Part shown: positions 23,127 to 35,816 of the stretch, one piece after another
Numbering within the stretch: the first letter of the stretch is position 1
How the letters are laid out: each line of letters starts with the position of its first letter
Assembly (NCBI GenBank): GCA_001600455.1
Contig: BCKC01000007.1
Location: 2,358,019-2,422,018, forward strand
Source: Endocalyx cinctus
Lineage: Eukaryota; Ascomycota; Sordariomycetes; Amphisphaeriales; Apiosporaceae
DNA: 64,000 nucleotides
Direction: 5' to 3'
The notes under the pieces: model-generated
Seen by the model: the letters and a program-made list of their open reading frames with translations, nothing else
What the model was told of the DNA's origin: nothing
Databases searched by the model: none
Program-made: the position numbers and the translations under genes

Positions 23127-24536
23127 ATGAAAGATCTACGAAAAAAGGCTCTCACTACTGAGACCGGCAAGACTATATCTAGGAAAGCCCGCGCGCGAAC
23201 TCCCTCCAGCCTTGCTTCCCTGTCCCCGTCAAGCTCGCCGGCAGCTTCCAGATCCGCCTCTCGCGTAGTGTCGCGGGCCAATAGCCGTCATGCTTCCGAC
23301 GAGGAAGATATCAGCGACTCCGACAACTCCGAAAGCGTAGCCACCTCGACAGCTAACTCGGAAACCGGGAATGAAGAGCTGGATCCTTTGGATAAGAGAC
23401 TCCGTGATTGGGTTGCGAATGTTTTGGACCGTAAGCGAAGTAGCACTTACGCCCGCGAACAAACTTTGAGAGGTTACCTACAATTTGTCCGACATCATTG
23501 CGACGAGGATATGATGAACGAGGTCAAAAATCAACTTTCCCAGCTGGTACCGGCCTTTTTAAAGAGTATTCAGGCCGAAGCTTCCGCTGCAGAGGCGCTG
23601 GTGGCGCTGAAAGCACTAGAAGCTACCATCGTTTCGACTCAGTCTGAAACCGTGTGCAGTGAAGTCTATCAAATACTAAAAGATGCCTGTCAAAGCACAA
23701 AAGAAGAATCTGTCAAAGCTGAAATATTACAAGCTTTGAGCATTGCAGTCGTATGTGGAGGTGGTTCCGAAACGGCCGTGGAGGAATGTATGGATTTCGT
23801 GATCGAGATCATCGAGAGCGATGGCCATAATATCGATGCCGGTGATAGCGGAGAAGTAGTCACCGCAGCCCTGAATACCTGGGGGTTCCTCGCCAACCAC
23901 CTTGCCGACCTCGAACTCCATATCTATCAAGCCCTGGGAGCATTCATCGAGCAGCTCGAGAGCCTCGAGGTCGAGGTTCAGATCGCCGCCGGGTCCAATA
24001 TTGCACTGATCTTTGAGTTAGTACGAGAACACGAGGAAGAAACAGGTGAATCGTGGAAAATCAACTGCGACCAACCAAGGCTCCTCCAACGTATGACGCA
24101 AATATCACGAGAGTCGTCGAAATGGATATCGAAAAAAGATCGCAAGCTCCTGCACGCGAACTTCAACAGCGTTATGACGTCTCTCGAGCTTGGCAAGGGC
24201 CCAGGCTACTCCACCGCGCGAAAGATGGCCAGCAACCCGCACACCGGAGGCAACAGAACCGAATTTAGGGAAGAGTTTAGGGAATTCGGATACCGCGAGA
24301 AGCTTACGCTCGACAATATCAGCTTGACGATCAACTCGTATTCCATCTCCGCTAGCTTAACATTGCTGCGTCATGTGCTCGGTGGTGGAATCGGTGTCCA
24401 TTACGCGAATAACCCAGCCGTCCATGATCTCCTGAGCGATGCGCCGGTCGAGGTCCTCCCAGCATCTGCAAAGAAGAAAAAGACTGCAGTCCCAAAAGAA
24501 AAGGAGCGCGGTCCTAAGGCTTTGAGAGATTTTTAA
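23127..24536 (+). CDS. Interferon-related developmental regulator (IFRD) family protein
   Basis: Single exon, 469 aa from ATG 23127 (context gtcaacATGa). The frame is open further upstream but without an in-frame ATG, so this start is chosen. Residues 1-80 are basic, Ser-rich and disordered. Residues about 85-330 match the helical (ARM/HEAT-like) IFRD N-terminal domain: LDPLDKRLRDWVANVLDRKR, STYAREQTLRGYLQFVRHH, a region on the effect of query residues EALVALKALEATIV, and VVTAALNTWGFLANHL. Residues about 345-390 (SRESSKWISKKDRKLLHANF) match the conserved end of the family. The C terminus is Lys-rich. Animal IFRD1/2 are transcription co-regulators, and IFRD2 binds inactive ribosomes; the fungal role is not established. 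Nothing is odd in the sequence. Confidence 0.88.
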   Translation: MKDLRKKALTTETGKTISRKARARTPSSLASLSPSSSPAASRSASRVVSRANSRHASDEEDISDSDNSESVATSTANSETGNEELDPLDKRLRDWVANVLDRKRSSTYAREQTLRGYLQFVRHHCDEDMMNEVKNQLSQLVPAFLKSIQAEASAAEALVALKALEATIVSTQSETVCSEVYQILKDACQSTKEESVKAEILQALSIAVVCGGGSETAVEECMDFVIEIIESDGHNIDAGDSGEVVTAALNTWGFLANHLADLELHIYQALGAFIEQLESLEVEVQIAAGSNIALIFELVREHEEETGESWKINCDQPRLLQRMTQISRESSKWISKKDRKLLHANFNSVMTSLELGKGPGYSTARKMASNPHTGGNRTEFREEFREFGYREKLTLDNISLTINSYSISASLTLLRHVLGGGIGVHYANNPAVHDLLSDAPVEVLPASAKKKKTAVPKEKERGPKALRDF

Positions 24537-25701
24537 GTCATGCCGTGAATAATACCATAGCCTGTCATGTATCAGTTCTGATTCTTGTAGACACAGCATG
24601 GCCGCACAACTGCTAGTAGTGTTGGCCTGATACCCAGCGCCGCATTCTTTTTCTTGTTTTATGCACTCACCACGAAAGATTTTACTGTACTCTTTTTTCT
24701 TATTTAGTTATTTTATCGTGTTTATTACAGATATATCCCTTCCCTCGATGAAGGTTATATTTACAGCGGAATGTTGGTGAAGAAAAGGAAAAGGGAAAGG
24801 AAAATGGAATTGCTTTTATATTGGAAGTTATTGTTACTTATACGGCATTCAGCATGTTTTTTACTTATTACACCCACTACACATAGAGGTATAGATCTTC
24901 GTTGGAGAAAGGTTATTACCCAGAAAGACACTGGTGGTTATGTACCCGTCCACTCTTTCAAGAAAAGATAGCAATATATATATATATATAAGGGTGTATA
25001 TATGTGTGTTTTATATACGTCATAGGTGAATTAGAACACGCAACTATGTGACCGGTCCTGTAGACTGCAGAGTTAAAGAACCATCATCAAACGGCAGGGT
25101 TATGATCTCTTTCTCTCAAGTAAGATACTTCAGTTCTGGATGTAGGACTGTTTCAATGACTGTAGTGGGGATACCTGTCTCAACTCGGACCGTCCATTCG
25201 GCGTAGCTATTTAATGAAGGTGGGACATCAAAAATATAGTATCAAATGTGATTCGAGGGCCGATAATGCGTAGCAGCTAGTATACAACACAAAGAGAGCC
25301 AGCCAATGCAGGTTTTTTTCAACGCAGTGCACGTCTGTTTTATATGTCGGCATCTACTTGAGAGTGTCACAAAATGCAGGTCATCAGTCGATTTTTCTGT
25401 GTACTCGTACGCCACTGGAAAAGTCAATAGACAGGCCGACTTGGAGTGCATATATCCCTTGAACGAGGTTTGCCGTGCGTACTTGTCGAACCAACTCGTA
25501 TGTTTCAATCTCGAGGTTTCGGGGTTACTTTTTTTTTTTTTGTTTCTAGTTGCTTTACTGCCATGCCCGTGGCTTGAGCATCTATCCGAAAGTCGTGGGA
25601 GATATATACACATACTATAGACAGAAAAGACAACATAAAAAAAACCGACAGAACATAAAAAAAAAAAAAAGATTGGCTCACGATTATGTCGTCCTTCTTT
25701 T

Positions 25702-25842
25702 GCATTGCGCCAAATTCGGCCCCGAAATGTGTCCCCGAGCGAATGAGAGCGCTTCAAAGCGCATGTCCCAGAATAAGAAATCACTTACATGTGGGCATTT
25801 GTCCTCTTACTGGCCTAATATCATGCCCACATGGCGCAATGC
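25702..25842. repeat. Inverted repeat with one interrupted arm
   Basis: The right arm atgcccacatggcgcaatgc (25823-25842) is exactly complementary to two separated left pieces, gcattgcgcc (25702-25711) and atgtgggcat (25789-25798), which are 77 nt apart. Confidence 0.75.
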
Positions 25843-25982
25843 ATGTTAAGCAAAGCAGGCAGTGAATAAGCTCGCCACAGTCGTAACGCGGCATTGCGGT
25901 TTGGTAGTTTATGATAGGTTGAAGGGTTTGCATACATCGACCTTTTTTTCTTTCTTCCACCGATGAATCGGGAATAGCGAAT

Positions 25983-26021
25983 TTGCCGCTTTTACTGTAC
26001 CTTCACAGGCTCGGCTCAGTC
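25983..26021 (-). repeat. Dispersed repeat, copy 1 (second copy at 60237-60266, opposite strand)
   Basis: Read on the - strand: gactgagccgagcctg, 12 other bases, aaaagcggcaa. The copy at 60237-60266 has the same two blocks separated by 3 bases. Confidence 0.7.
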
Positions 26022-26190
26022 AAGTGTCCTGAGCAGCTGTATTATGTAGCATATATTTATGAATTAATTATACGAAGAAAACGGATCTCGTGAATATGGT
26101 AAAGTAGAGTATTACTGTTAAATAACTGTAGCTTGCTTAAATATAGTATATGTAGGCTTCAGGGGCTGGACTTTGCTGGCTTCTTACAAG

Positions 26191-26265
26191 TCAAATCTAG
26201 CTTTCGCTACATATAAATCTATTTTATCGCCACGTCCAAATCTGTCTTCGCCACATATAAACCTG
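26191..26265 (+). repeat. Imperfect direct repeat, about 45-nt period
   Basis: 26191-26220 and 26236-26265 share aaatct, a ttcgc core and acatataaa in the same order. Possibly remnants of a tandem array; no coding potential. Confidence 0.6.
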
Positions 26266-27154
26266 TCTATTAGACTTTTGAGTCCTATACAGTAGTATAG
26301 TATCTATTTAAGATCCAACATAACGCCGCCCAAGGGCTGAGAATAGTCAAAAAAAATATAGAGTATGCGTTGTCTATAGCCAGTGGCATATAGAGGTGCT
26401 TGGCGTAAAGGCTTACGCGACCATTGAGGTGTTCAGAACTTCAGCAGATCCAAAATGTAAGATGCCCTGTTAGATAGCTAAGATATTGGAACGTAAATTC
26501 ATATTTAGAAATCAGTCTTGTTCATAAGATTGCTATGGCGAGGTTGTACAGATGAATCAAAACTTAAATGTGTGCATTTGTACGAAAATATTAAGATGAA
26601 GAAGAAAAGAAAAAAGCATGCAAGTAATGTCCTGTCCATATGTATATGTATAGGAGATGCAGCTGTACTATTAACAGAATGGTATGGTTCGAATATCCAT
26701 AATGTCAACTTCAGGAAGTGGGCTGCTGTATCATACCTACCTAGGTAGGTACTATCTATATAATCACAATAGAGGGTATACATAGCCTCAGTTATGCCCA
26801 AAGGTTTCATCATCGGCGATAATAGAAAAGATCAGAGTAACTTTGATATAAATATTAATAAAGAAACATCAGCTCTTGTATGAGGTATCGTCATCGGCCC
26901 TAATAAAAGAGATCAGAGATGTTGTTAGAGGTATAAGTCCACGGGTGTATGTAATTTAGGTAGTCTATGTGACATCTCACTTGCCCTGGGCGTTAGGTCT
27001 CATGCATTTCCCTTCAGGTAATTACTTCCACTTTCTACTAAAAAGTGAAGGTCGCGATATCTTAAAGCAAGTAGAAAATGAAGTTATTTACGGATGTAGG
27101 ATTTGTACATTTATATTTTAATGTGATGTTCCTTAAGAGTATATCTCACAAAGG

Positions 27155-27184
27155 TTTAAAGCCCAGATTAGAATCTGGGTTAAA
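27155..27184. repeat. Short perfect hairpin
   Basis: cccagatt (27162-27169), a 2-nt centre, then aatctggg (27172-27179), extended outward by tttaa/ttaaa with a 2-nt bulge. Lies in intergenic DNA. Confidence 0.7.
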
Positions 27185-27927
27185 GCAGCGTGGTTCAGGT
27201 ATATATTAAGCATCTATCTAGCCCCTGAAGTAAACCCTATTTATCGGGTTAAGAGGAGTGGCAACTGCACACTACGTATTCTATTGTTGAAGTTCTAGAC
27301 TGATTTGCATTGTAGCCTTTTTTTTTTCTTCTTCTCTCAAAATCCATCCTTAGGCTTCGGTAGTTTGCGGCATCAGGTTTCTCGGGTTCTCTGAATAGCC
27401 ACGCGTCTCAATGCCTCTAATAGGACTTCGTCATGTGGAATTTGGTGTCTGTAGAAGGGTAGTCCAGATGTAACAGTACTCAGTCAATCAAAGCAAATCC
27501 CAGTTCTCGGCTGAGAAGAGCGGTTGTTGAAGATGCAACTCAAAATTCGCCAGAGTGCCTACGGCTCGTTACTTGCCGCAGGTAATTTCATGTGTACTTA
27601 TGTATGTATACCACGTATGCAAGTAATTGGTAGTCTTCATTCACGCAGCCGATGAACCCAAGAAAAATTGAAGAATGAAACAAAAAAGAAAATAGTAAAA
27701 AGAAAAATAAAACCCACGTTTGTCTGTTTCATGCATTTTTGGTCTCTTTGGATGTCTCCTGCAGCTTGCTTAAGCGCGACGAGCTAGGAGGATCGACTCT
27801 GGATCTCTTCGAGAAAAGGAATAGGACGATGATGCAGAGGAGTTTGTTTGAAATAGTCGGTGAGGAGGATTAAAATAGCATTATAGCATTAACCTAAAAG
27901 AGCCTTGGGCCGTTTTCATTCGACACG

Positions 27928-27956
<29 letters not shown>
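27928..27956 (+). repeat. T29 homopolymer
   Basis: Twenty-nine consecutive T in intergenic DNA; length uncertain because of possible slippage. Confidence 0.85.
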
Positions 27957-27960
<4 letters not shown>

Positions 27961-30298
27961 CCTTGCGGTTTTTAGTAAATTTTGTTGTCTGTATAATGCT
28001 ACAATACAACGCAATAACTGCAGGTGGCGGACAAAGTACACAATCAGGGAGGAGGAGCCGGTTACGATCGTAGGGCTCTGATGACGTTCAAGTATATTCC
28101 TTGGTTCGCGGAGATCAAAACTTATCGTTAAATAAAGTATGGCTACTACGTAGTATAAATTCGTTGATTGGGGTGATGGGATCATCCTGTTCCACACTTC
28201 GGATGTGATTCGAATTCTTTTTTGATTTTTGTTAGACGATGCTACCATGCTTCCATGCGGCATACCAGAGATAGTAGAGAGCTCGAGCCGTTACCTGGAC
28301 CTTGCCATATTTTTGAGACTGAGACTCGCTCGTTTGGTTTTCTATAGCTAGGTATTAAGACGGATGGTCTCCACATAGGGTCCAATCTGAAATTCGGGAA
28401 GACAAAAGCATCGATAAATAGAGATGATATTATCCACTTTAGTCCCAGCCGTTTACACCTAAAGTGGCTCAAAGCCAATATACGTACTGTATTAAATGGA
28501 GGGGTTGGCAGAGAAACGAATATCCAAGGAAGAAAAAAACAATATTCTTTCCTTTTTGTTAAGATAATTGAAACAAAAATTTATATTACGAGAATACGAT
28601 ATATGAGTGTTAGATAGATTGAAATTCAATCGTGTTTTTTATCACAGAGGTATTCTACAGGTAATTACTTAGGTATTACGTGCTATATTTGTGCCGTCCC
28701 CGTTCAGTACGTATGTGTATATATAACGCACAGAATAACGCACAGAAGTAGAGATACCCTAAAGGTAGTATTGTTCGGTACTTAGGTAGGCCTAGGTAGG
28801 CTTAGGTAGGCTAAAGTACATGGGGTCGAAATACTAGTTTATAAAATCATGTGGTGTAATATAGAAGAAAAGGAATAATAGAAGGATGTATAGGGAGTAG
28901 TATGGCATAATAATACGTATGAGATACTGAAATAAACAATCATCAAGATACAACTCCCTGCCTCTTATAACTGTTCCACTCCTGTCAAGATCCCTTCTCT
29001 TTTAATTGATTGGCTGAAATTTTGAAGTAGGGCCAACGCATCAACTCCGGCGACAATCCTCCCAGCCTGCTGCTTTTTTTCTGTTTCCCACATGCAGTAA
29101 CATCCACCTACCTTTTCCTATCTCCCACCAGCAAATAATAATTGAGCTTCATAAGCATAAACCCTATCTTCAATTATCGTCCCTTTTTTTTTTCCCTCTC
29201 TCTCATAATTTATCTCTTTCTCTCTCTTTTTTTTTATCCCTTCTCCTATCGAGAAGTTCTCCTCGACAGTGTCCGTGCTGACTGTCTGTCCACTGACTGA
29301 CCTGTCCACTAACCGTTCAGTTAGTGACAGTCGGTACTTGCCTCCTCTTAATATACATAATAAGTAAAAAAGAGAGGGCATCGGACTTGAATAATCAGGA
29401 GGCAAGGCAAAGAAGAAAAAAAGGTGCATAAAGCATAGAAAAACGATATCTTACCTAATAATCTCGTTCTGCTTCCAGTTTCTTTTCTCAATTAAACCCT
29501 ATTATCGCCAGTTGTTTAGTTCTGCATCTTTCAACCCGACTCGACCCAAACAAAAACATCACACCCTCAGTTAGCGTCTAACTTTATTTTTCCGCCTTCT
29601 TTTTTTTTTTTTTTCACTTCACTTTCATACTTTTGATATAACGGAAAACAAAATATATCATAGAAAATAATTGGTAAGCGTAACTCGGAGCCCTTCATAT
29701 TTCATTATCCTTTTTTTTTTTTTCTATTTATTTTTGCGTCTGTTTCTCATGAATAACTACACAAAAGTCGGGTGTAAGGTGAGGGGCGAACTGACTCGTT
29801 GTTGCTTGCTGGTTGCCTCAACTTAGTCATTTGGAGGCTTCTGCCTCGTCACCCCCAATTCCTTATCCATATTCAATGGCACCACACGTTTACTCTTCAT
29901 TTCTTTTTCCATTTTTCTAGAACTTCTGTATAAGTTACAATTTATCTTAATAAGCGAACTGAATCCAATTCTTGTGCGCATAGTATTCAAAGTGCACTTA
30001 CATCGATTTTTGGAAAGACCTTATACTGATTGCTTCAAATTCTAGTTTAGATTATCGACAGATCGACTAGATGTATTAATCGACATTGCGAACCCAATTA
30101 TAAGCCTGTATTGTGGCCTACTCTGTCCTATCCTCCCTTTGTATCACCCCTAGTCGGCTTCGTACCTAGGCTTCGTCAGTAGCTGGTCTAAACAATAGCG
30201 AGTCGACGAGAAGGGCGGGTGCAGTGCGGAAGTGGGATAATATACAACCAAGAGGTTACAAAACATTTGGACTCCGAAATCATATAATAATCCAAAAC

Positions 30299-33200
30299 AT
30301 GGGTGTCGAGACGAGGAATCAAATACCTTTACCAGCTCCTACCGAAACCGAAACCGAATCTCTTGTTACGCCTACAGAAGTTGCCGCCTCCGACGTTTCC
30401 AAAACTGCCGACGAAAAATCACATTACTCCCTCCCAGATGATGGTACACCAGTAACCATTAGGACTAGAGCAGGAGGACACAGACCGAATCGTTCGCAGA
30501 CGTCACTGCTTATAGAATATTTCGAGGGTGGAAAATCTCGAAGCAATTCTCCCAGTTCATCAGGAGTCACCGAACGGAGACCTAGTGTCCGTGTGCGACT
30601 CACACCTTCCTCGAAAAATCGTGGAAAAACCGATCATATACAAATTACCGAAACTAAGAGTTCGAGAAAAACAATATCAAGAAAAGCCCTTACAAGCCCA
30701 GGTGGCACTCGGAGCGAATTGGATATGGGCGATTTAGAAGATACCCGGAGCATGGGCTCCTATGCGTCTGCCACGGAGGAGTCTAATGTCTCCCGTAATG
30801 CGATTGAGGTCGAAATTGACCCAAATCACCATCATCGCCGCCGACGAAAAGTATCAAGCCCACTCATTCCCGCTGCTGATGCCAAGGGCTCCACATATGT
30901 ACCTCCTGATATGTCCGATATCTCTGCTATCCCAACCGACAGCTTCCTCGATGGGTCCGGTGCGACTACGATAACGGGCGTTGAAAATAACAAGGAGAAG
31001 CGTGCGCGAAGTCCGTTACGAGGCGACACCTTGGCATCAAGCGCCTTCGGTGCTGCCTCCAGCGCTGCAGCTGGGGAAAGAATAAGTCGCAAAATTCGTA
31101 GTGAAAGCCGAGAAAGAGATGTCATACAGAAGGCTATCGAAAAAGCGAGCAAGCCAGAACGTAGACATAAATCTAAGAGTAGGACAAGCAGCACTAGCGA
31201 AAGGGATCTTGAATATCGCCGAAGATCTAAGGGTAGCAGTCACAAGGAATCTCTTGTCTCAGCTGCCGACTCTAGCGTACTATCATCGCAAATCACGCCC
31301 AGCCACCGATCCTACGATTCACATTCCTCTTCTAAAATTTCTATTAATAATCCCAAGCTTCTCGAGACAGTCGAAGATGCTATTCGTCGACTCATCCTTC
31401 CGGAGCTGGACGCCATTAAGCGCGAGCGCAGTCAACGAGAAACTCGACGGAGCAAAGACCGAGAGTCTATGTCCAGCCTTACATCGGTGTCTCGAGAAGA
31501 ACTGTCGGCAACGAGCAAGAGACGATCCGCTGACACGACTCATTCTACGAAGTCTAAGGATCAGCGGAATCGAGAAGCCCGTAATGACCTGTCGCCTCAT
31601 AGCAGTAATGACCAAATTTCCATACGTGAAGGTCAGGACGAGGAGGATCTTACTCCCCGCCGTGACCGCATCAGTGATGCTGCTTTAGGTGCTGCCGTCG
31701 CCGGTGCCGCATTACGATCTAGGTCTAGAGGCGATGAGAAGCGACAACGAAGGAGACGACGTGCCGAAACGCCAAAACGGGGAACAGACCGATATGCTGA
31801 TGAGTACGACAACGCCGAGCATGAGGTGGTGCCACCTATGCCTCTTTCTAGCGAGATTAATCCATCCGAGTTAACGAGAACATCTATAATGTCAGCCGAT
31901 ACGGATCGGCCACATTCCGCCGCTGATGAGATGACACCAGTTCGAGAAGTAGCGAGAGGAGTTCCTTCTGTAGAGTCGATGCAAGAGACTCCCACGCCCT
32001 CGAGATCCCCCGCCCCGGGAATTCAGGCTCTCGGGGTCCAACATGCCAACGTCTCCCGTGGCGATCTCAGAGCTCTTCCTCGCACAGGCACCATGGAATA
32101 CCGGGATAGTTACGAATCCGGGGAATTTGATGAGATTTCAGGCCAGCCTCATGATGAATATGATGAGTACGACGAGGAGGCCCACTTAGCTGAGCCTGGG
32201 ATGTACGATGACGATATGAATGTTCCTTTCTACGGCCACCAGGATGTTCCAGCTCCTTTACGCTACGTCCCTTATCAACAAGAGAGACGAGGTTTGAGCC
32301 CGATTCAGAGTGTTTCGGGATTCACCGAAGGCGAGAGCGATGTTCAAGGCCGCAGGGACTCGAGAGTTACGTTCACTGCAAGCGAAATATCTTCTCCCTC
32401 AAAATCCCCACGTCGCAGAGAGGTACACTCTCCTAGTTCTGTACCAAGTAATATGCGGAGCCGTGAATTCGGCGAGGAGGGCCGAAGTTCAGTTAGTTCT
32501 GGATTCCGGAATACAATGTATACTGAAGACAGCGAGCTGGACCCTATAACATCTGGTCAAGCAGTTCGAGAAGTTGGTGGCAATGCGCAAGTTGTGCACC
32601 AAAATTCTGGCCCCGAATCTGCCGTAGCCTCTCTTGTCGATGGCTCGGTATTAGATCCTTCCCTTCTCAGCGGATCTGGCAGTGGACGAGACTATCGTGA
32701 TTCTCAAATATCATATGACGGACCGCGAGATATAGATTCGAGGGGTGTGAGCCCCAGCAAGCAGACGATGGAAGCCCACAGAGAAGTTGAGGACTATACC
32801 CGGTCCCCCGTAGGGTCAAGAGAGTATGATGGCTCTACTGCGTCGCGTGAGTTCACTGAATATGAGTTGAACGAACATGGCCAGAAAGTTCCTCGCGTTT
32901 CCCATCGCGAATCACCAACTCCATCAGAGTCTGCCATCGCCAGCGCCGCATTGACGCGGGCGCTTCAACGACAGAACAACGCACAGGCGCCCACGGATCA
33001 AGACGTAGATGGAGGTCAATTTTCTGGTGAAGGTGTTTTCCGAAACCGATCCTTTAAGGAACGAGCTGATAAAAACGGCTACCGTTTGAACTCTACCCCG
33101 CGCCACAGCGTGGATCGTCTGTCAGACTCCGGAAAGCCAATTATGGCTGCTACCGGTATGCCAGACATGAGCAATCCAGAGCCAGCAATAGGGTGGGGAT

Positions 33201-35816
33201 ATACAGAAGACCTCCACTCGGAACGCTCGTATGTACAGGATGATCATCTCGAGCCGCAACATCAAACTGGACAGCATCTATCGCGGGAGCACACTCCAAC
33301 CCAAGAAAGTAGACACGAATATGACCGTGCTGTCACTCCTAAAGCAAGTAGAAATGCCGCATCTGCTAATAATGGTCGCGGATTTGGTATGGCCGAAGCA
33401 GCGGCTGCTACAATTGCTACGGCCGGTGCCCTCGCCGCTTCTCACAGTCGACAGCCGAGTCAAGAGCAGGACGACGAGTGGCAGAAAACCTCCGGTGATC
33501 GTAAACGCGATACCCTACTTACCAATCCCTACGAAGGAACAAGCCCGATTGCTAACTTACCAGACATTGATGGTCACATGCTCGGTGCAACGGGCTTCTC
33601 TCCAGCTCATTATCGAGCTGGATTCCACACCGGTAGCCCTGGAGTGCCCGGGGGTGATGAGGGCTACATATCCTCAGCGCCTAACGAGGTTCGAGATGCC
33701 GTCAATGTCAATGCCAAGGGTAAAGAGGTTGAGTTGTTGTCTCAACACAACCTGGCCAACACAGAGGATCCTTTCTACAACCCTCAAGATACTCGACATC
33801 TAAGCGGTCTTTCTCAAGGAATGCGTACGCCACTGTACGACCCTGCAACTGGAACCGGCATCGATAGGATTCAGTCGAAGGATATCATTGCTTTGATGGA
33901 ACATGTAAGTAATTTATTGACGCTCTCCAGGATCTCGTCACTAACATGATTACAGCTCATGGTTCGCGACGCTCAACGTAGTGCTAGAGACACCGAAATG
34001 CTCGTTACCCTTGTGAGATCAGCAGCTGAGATGCGGAACTCATTCGACGATATAAAGAGGATGCTTGCCGATACGGAGGACCAGATAATCAAAGAAGTCA
34101 ATGAAGGGACCGAGAAAACAGTCAAACGCCATATCGGTGGCCCCCGACCATTCCCCGGTAGCAGCGGGCGGTCGATTCAGGGCGGCTCGCAAGCTGGCAC
34201 TGAAGATTTGCCTGCGAAGAAGCGCAACCTCTTGCGACGTGCTCTTCAGGGTCTTAGTGCTAAAGGATCAAATGACCTCGGACGTATTGAGGATATGCTA
34301 TTTCAACTGTTGACCGATGTTGATGTTCTCAAGCACCAAACCGCTGGACCAACGAGCATAATGGGTGCCAGGGGCCAATCAGTAGATAATTTGCAAACTG
34401 AAGTCCAGTATGAGCAAGAGCAAGACCGTGGCTACGAACCGGAAGGGAATGCTGGGACATCAACTGCTAGCCATGCCAGCCAGTCCGGCCATCTTTCTAT
34501 ACCCCAAACCCGCGGCGGAACTTCTATGAGGCTAAGTAATGAGCGCAAGTTCTCCGATCACCGAATTAGCACGGTCCCCGAAGACGAGAATGAATACAAT
34601 GACCATCCCGTGCCCACAACAACTCAGTATTCTACTCAGGAAGGCCCTCTATCCCCAGTCGGCGACAGATCTCGTGGTGGTTCTGTTCCCCTGGGCACGC
34701 CACCCCAACAGACAGCCCAGACGCAGCAGTATTCCTTCAGCCACGAGAATACCCCCCGAACGGAAGAAAAGAAAAAGAGAACATCATCCAGCTTCGTCCC
34801 AAAAATCTCACGATGGTCCCAAACTACCGCATCTAGTATCGGCAGAGTTTTCCGTGCCAGCGGGGGATCGCGAAGAGATGACGCTCCAGAGGATTTCTCA
34901 CATCAACCCCCCTCTCGTTCAGGATCCGACTTGATGGATTATGAGCAATATCAAAACCAGAACATGTATGGTAACGACAAGCTGCATTCTGGCTTCTCGG
35001 AGCATGACCTTTTACCAAGAGGAATGGGTGACGATATAGGTGGTATAGGATCGATGATGCACCAGGCTCCGCCACCAATGACTTATGCTACGCCAGAGGA
35101 CCCTAAATATAGAGCTCACCGTAACTCATTAAACCTACAACACCCACGACCTCGGCCTGGTCAAACAGAACTTTTGGGAACTGCCTTGGACATCTCCGCT
35201 CAGGACTACGACAGCCCTATGTCTCCAAGATCTGCCGATTGGGCGGGATCTGCCACCTCTCTTAACCGATTTCCTCCACAAAATACCTACCGATACAGCG
35301 ACAGTAGTGCTATGAATGCCGGTCATGGAGGCGAAGATTACAACTGGGCTGAGGCATCGTCTCCGGGAGCCCAAGGCCCCCCGCGCCCTCCTAAGGAGCC
35401 TTTGGACTCTCATTCTCCCGCGCAGACGCAAACGCCACCGCAGCACTCGAGAGTAAACAAACTGCAGAAGAAGCAGCAGAGCCCACTACCTTACCACAGT
35501 GTCGAGAGTGGTTACGGAACGGCTACGGCGACACAAATAGGTAGTTATCATTCTGGCAGCCCACGGCTGGAAAACAGAAATCTCAGCGGAGCTCTTGGAG
35601 TTCCCACTCGCAGACCTAGCGGGCCCAGAGCCATGACTCCTTCCAGGGGTAGCGATGACGGTACACAGGATGAGAGACGAAGGAAGCGTGGTGAGTATTC
35701 CCACATAGATGAATTCTAGAAATTGGATTAGACGAGACGTTAACAATAATCAAGATACGTTTGGCACAGCAGCAAGCCCTTCAAGCATTGTCAGCCAAGA
35801 ATCGGAGACGTTTTAG
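30299..35816 (+). CDS. Very large intrinsically disordered protein (about 1800 aa), function unknown
   Basis: Exons 30299..33904, 33956..35690 and, probably, 35755..35816. The first intron (gtaagt, branch ctaac, acceptor ttacag, 51 nt) joins ALMEH to LMVRDAQRS in phase. The second intron (gtgagt...atcaag, 64 nt, branch-like ttaac) gives a short last exon starting DTFGTAASPSS. If it is not removed, the frame ends at 35719 instead. The start ATG follows aaaac; the upstream open frame has no ATG. The protein is Ser/Arg/Glu/Pro-rich throughout, with SR-like stretches at about residues 260-480, an Ala-rich hydrophobic patch near 1050 (AEAAAATIATAGALAAS), and a more ordered, probably conserved helical part at about 1190-1330 (RDAQRSARDTEMLVTLVRSA, then KKRNLLRRALQGLSAKGSND). 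No enzyme motif is present. Likely a scaffold or cytoskeletal/cortical protein (inference); no named family recognised. Confidence 0.75.

Larger units (their letters stand above)
24537..30298. other. Gene desert of about 5.8 kb
   Basis: No supported gene. It contains an (AT)n run at about 24974-24990, a split hairpin at 25702-25842, a dispersed repeat copy at 25983-26021, short direct repeats at 26191-26265, a hairpin at about 27155-27184, a T29 run at 27928-27956 and CCTAGG microrepeats near 28780. The last 1.2 kb (29,050-30,298) is pyrimidine-rich and is probably the promoter and long 5' leader of the next gene. Confidence 0.55.

Noticed and set aside
25242..25784. 180-aa frame on the - strand
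   Set aside because: Contains Phe and Lys homopolymer runs from T/A tracts and overlaps the hairpin; composition is not protein-like.
29118..29429. 103-aa frame on the - strand in the CT-rich leader region
   Set aside because: Built from simple purine/pyrimidine runs; better explained as the promoter/leader of the downstream giant gene.
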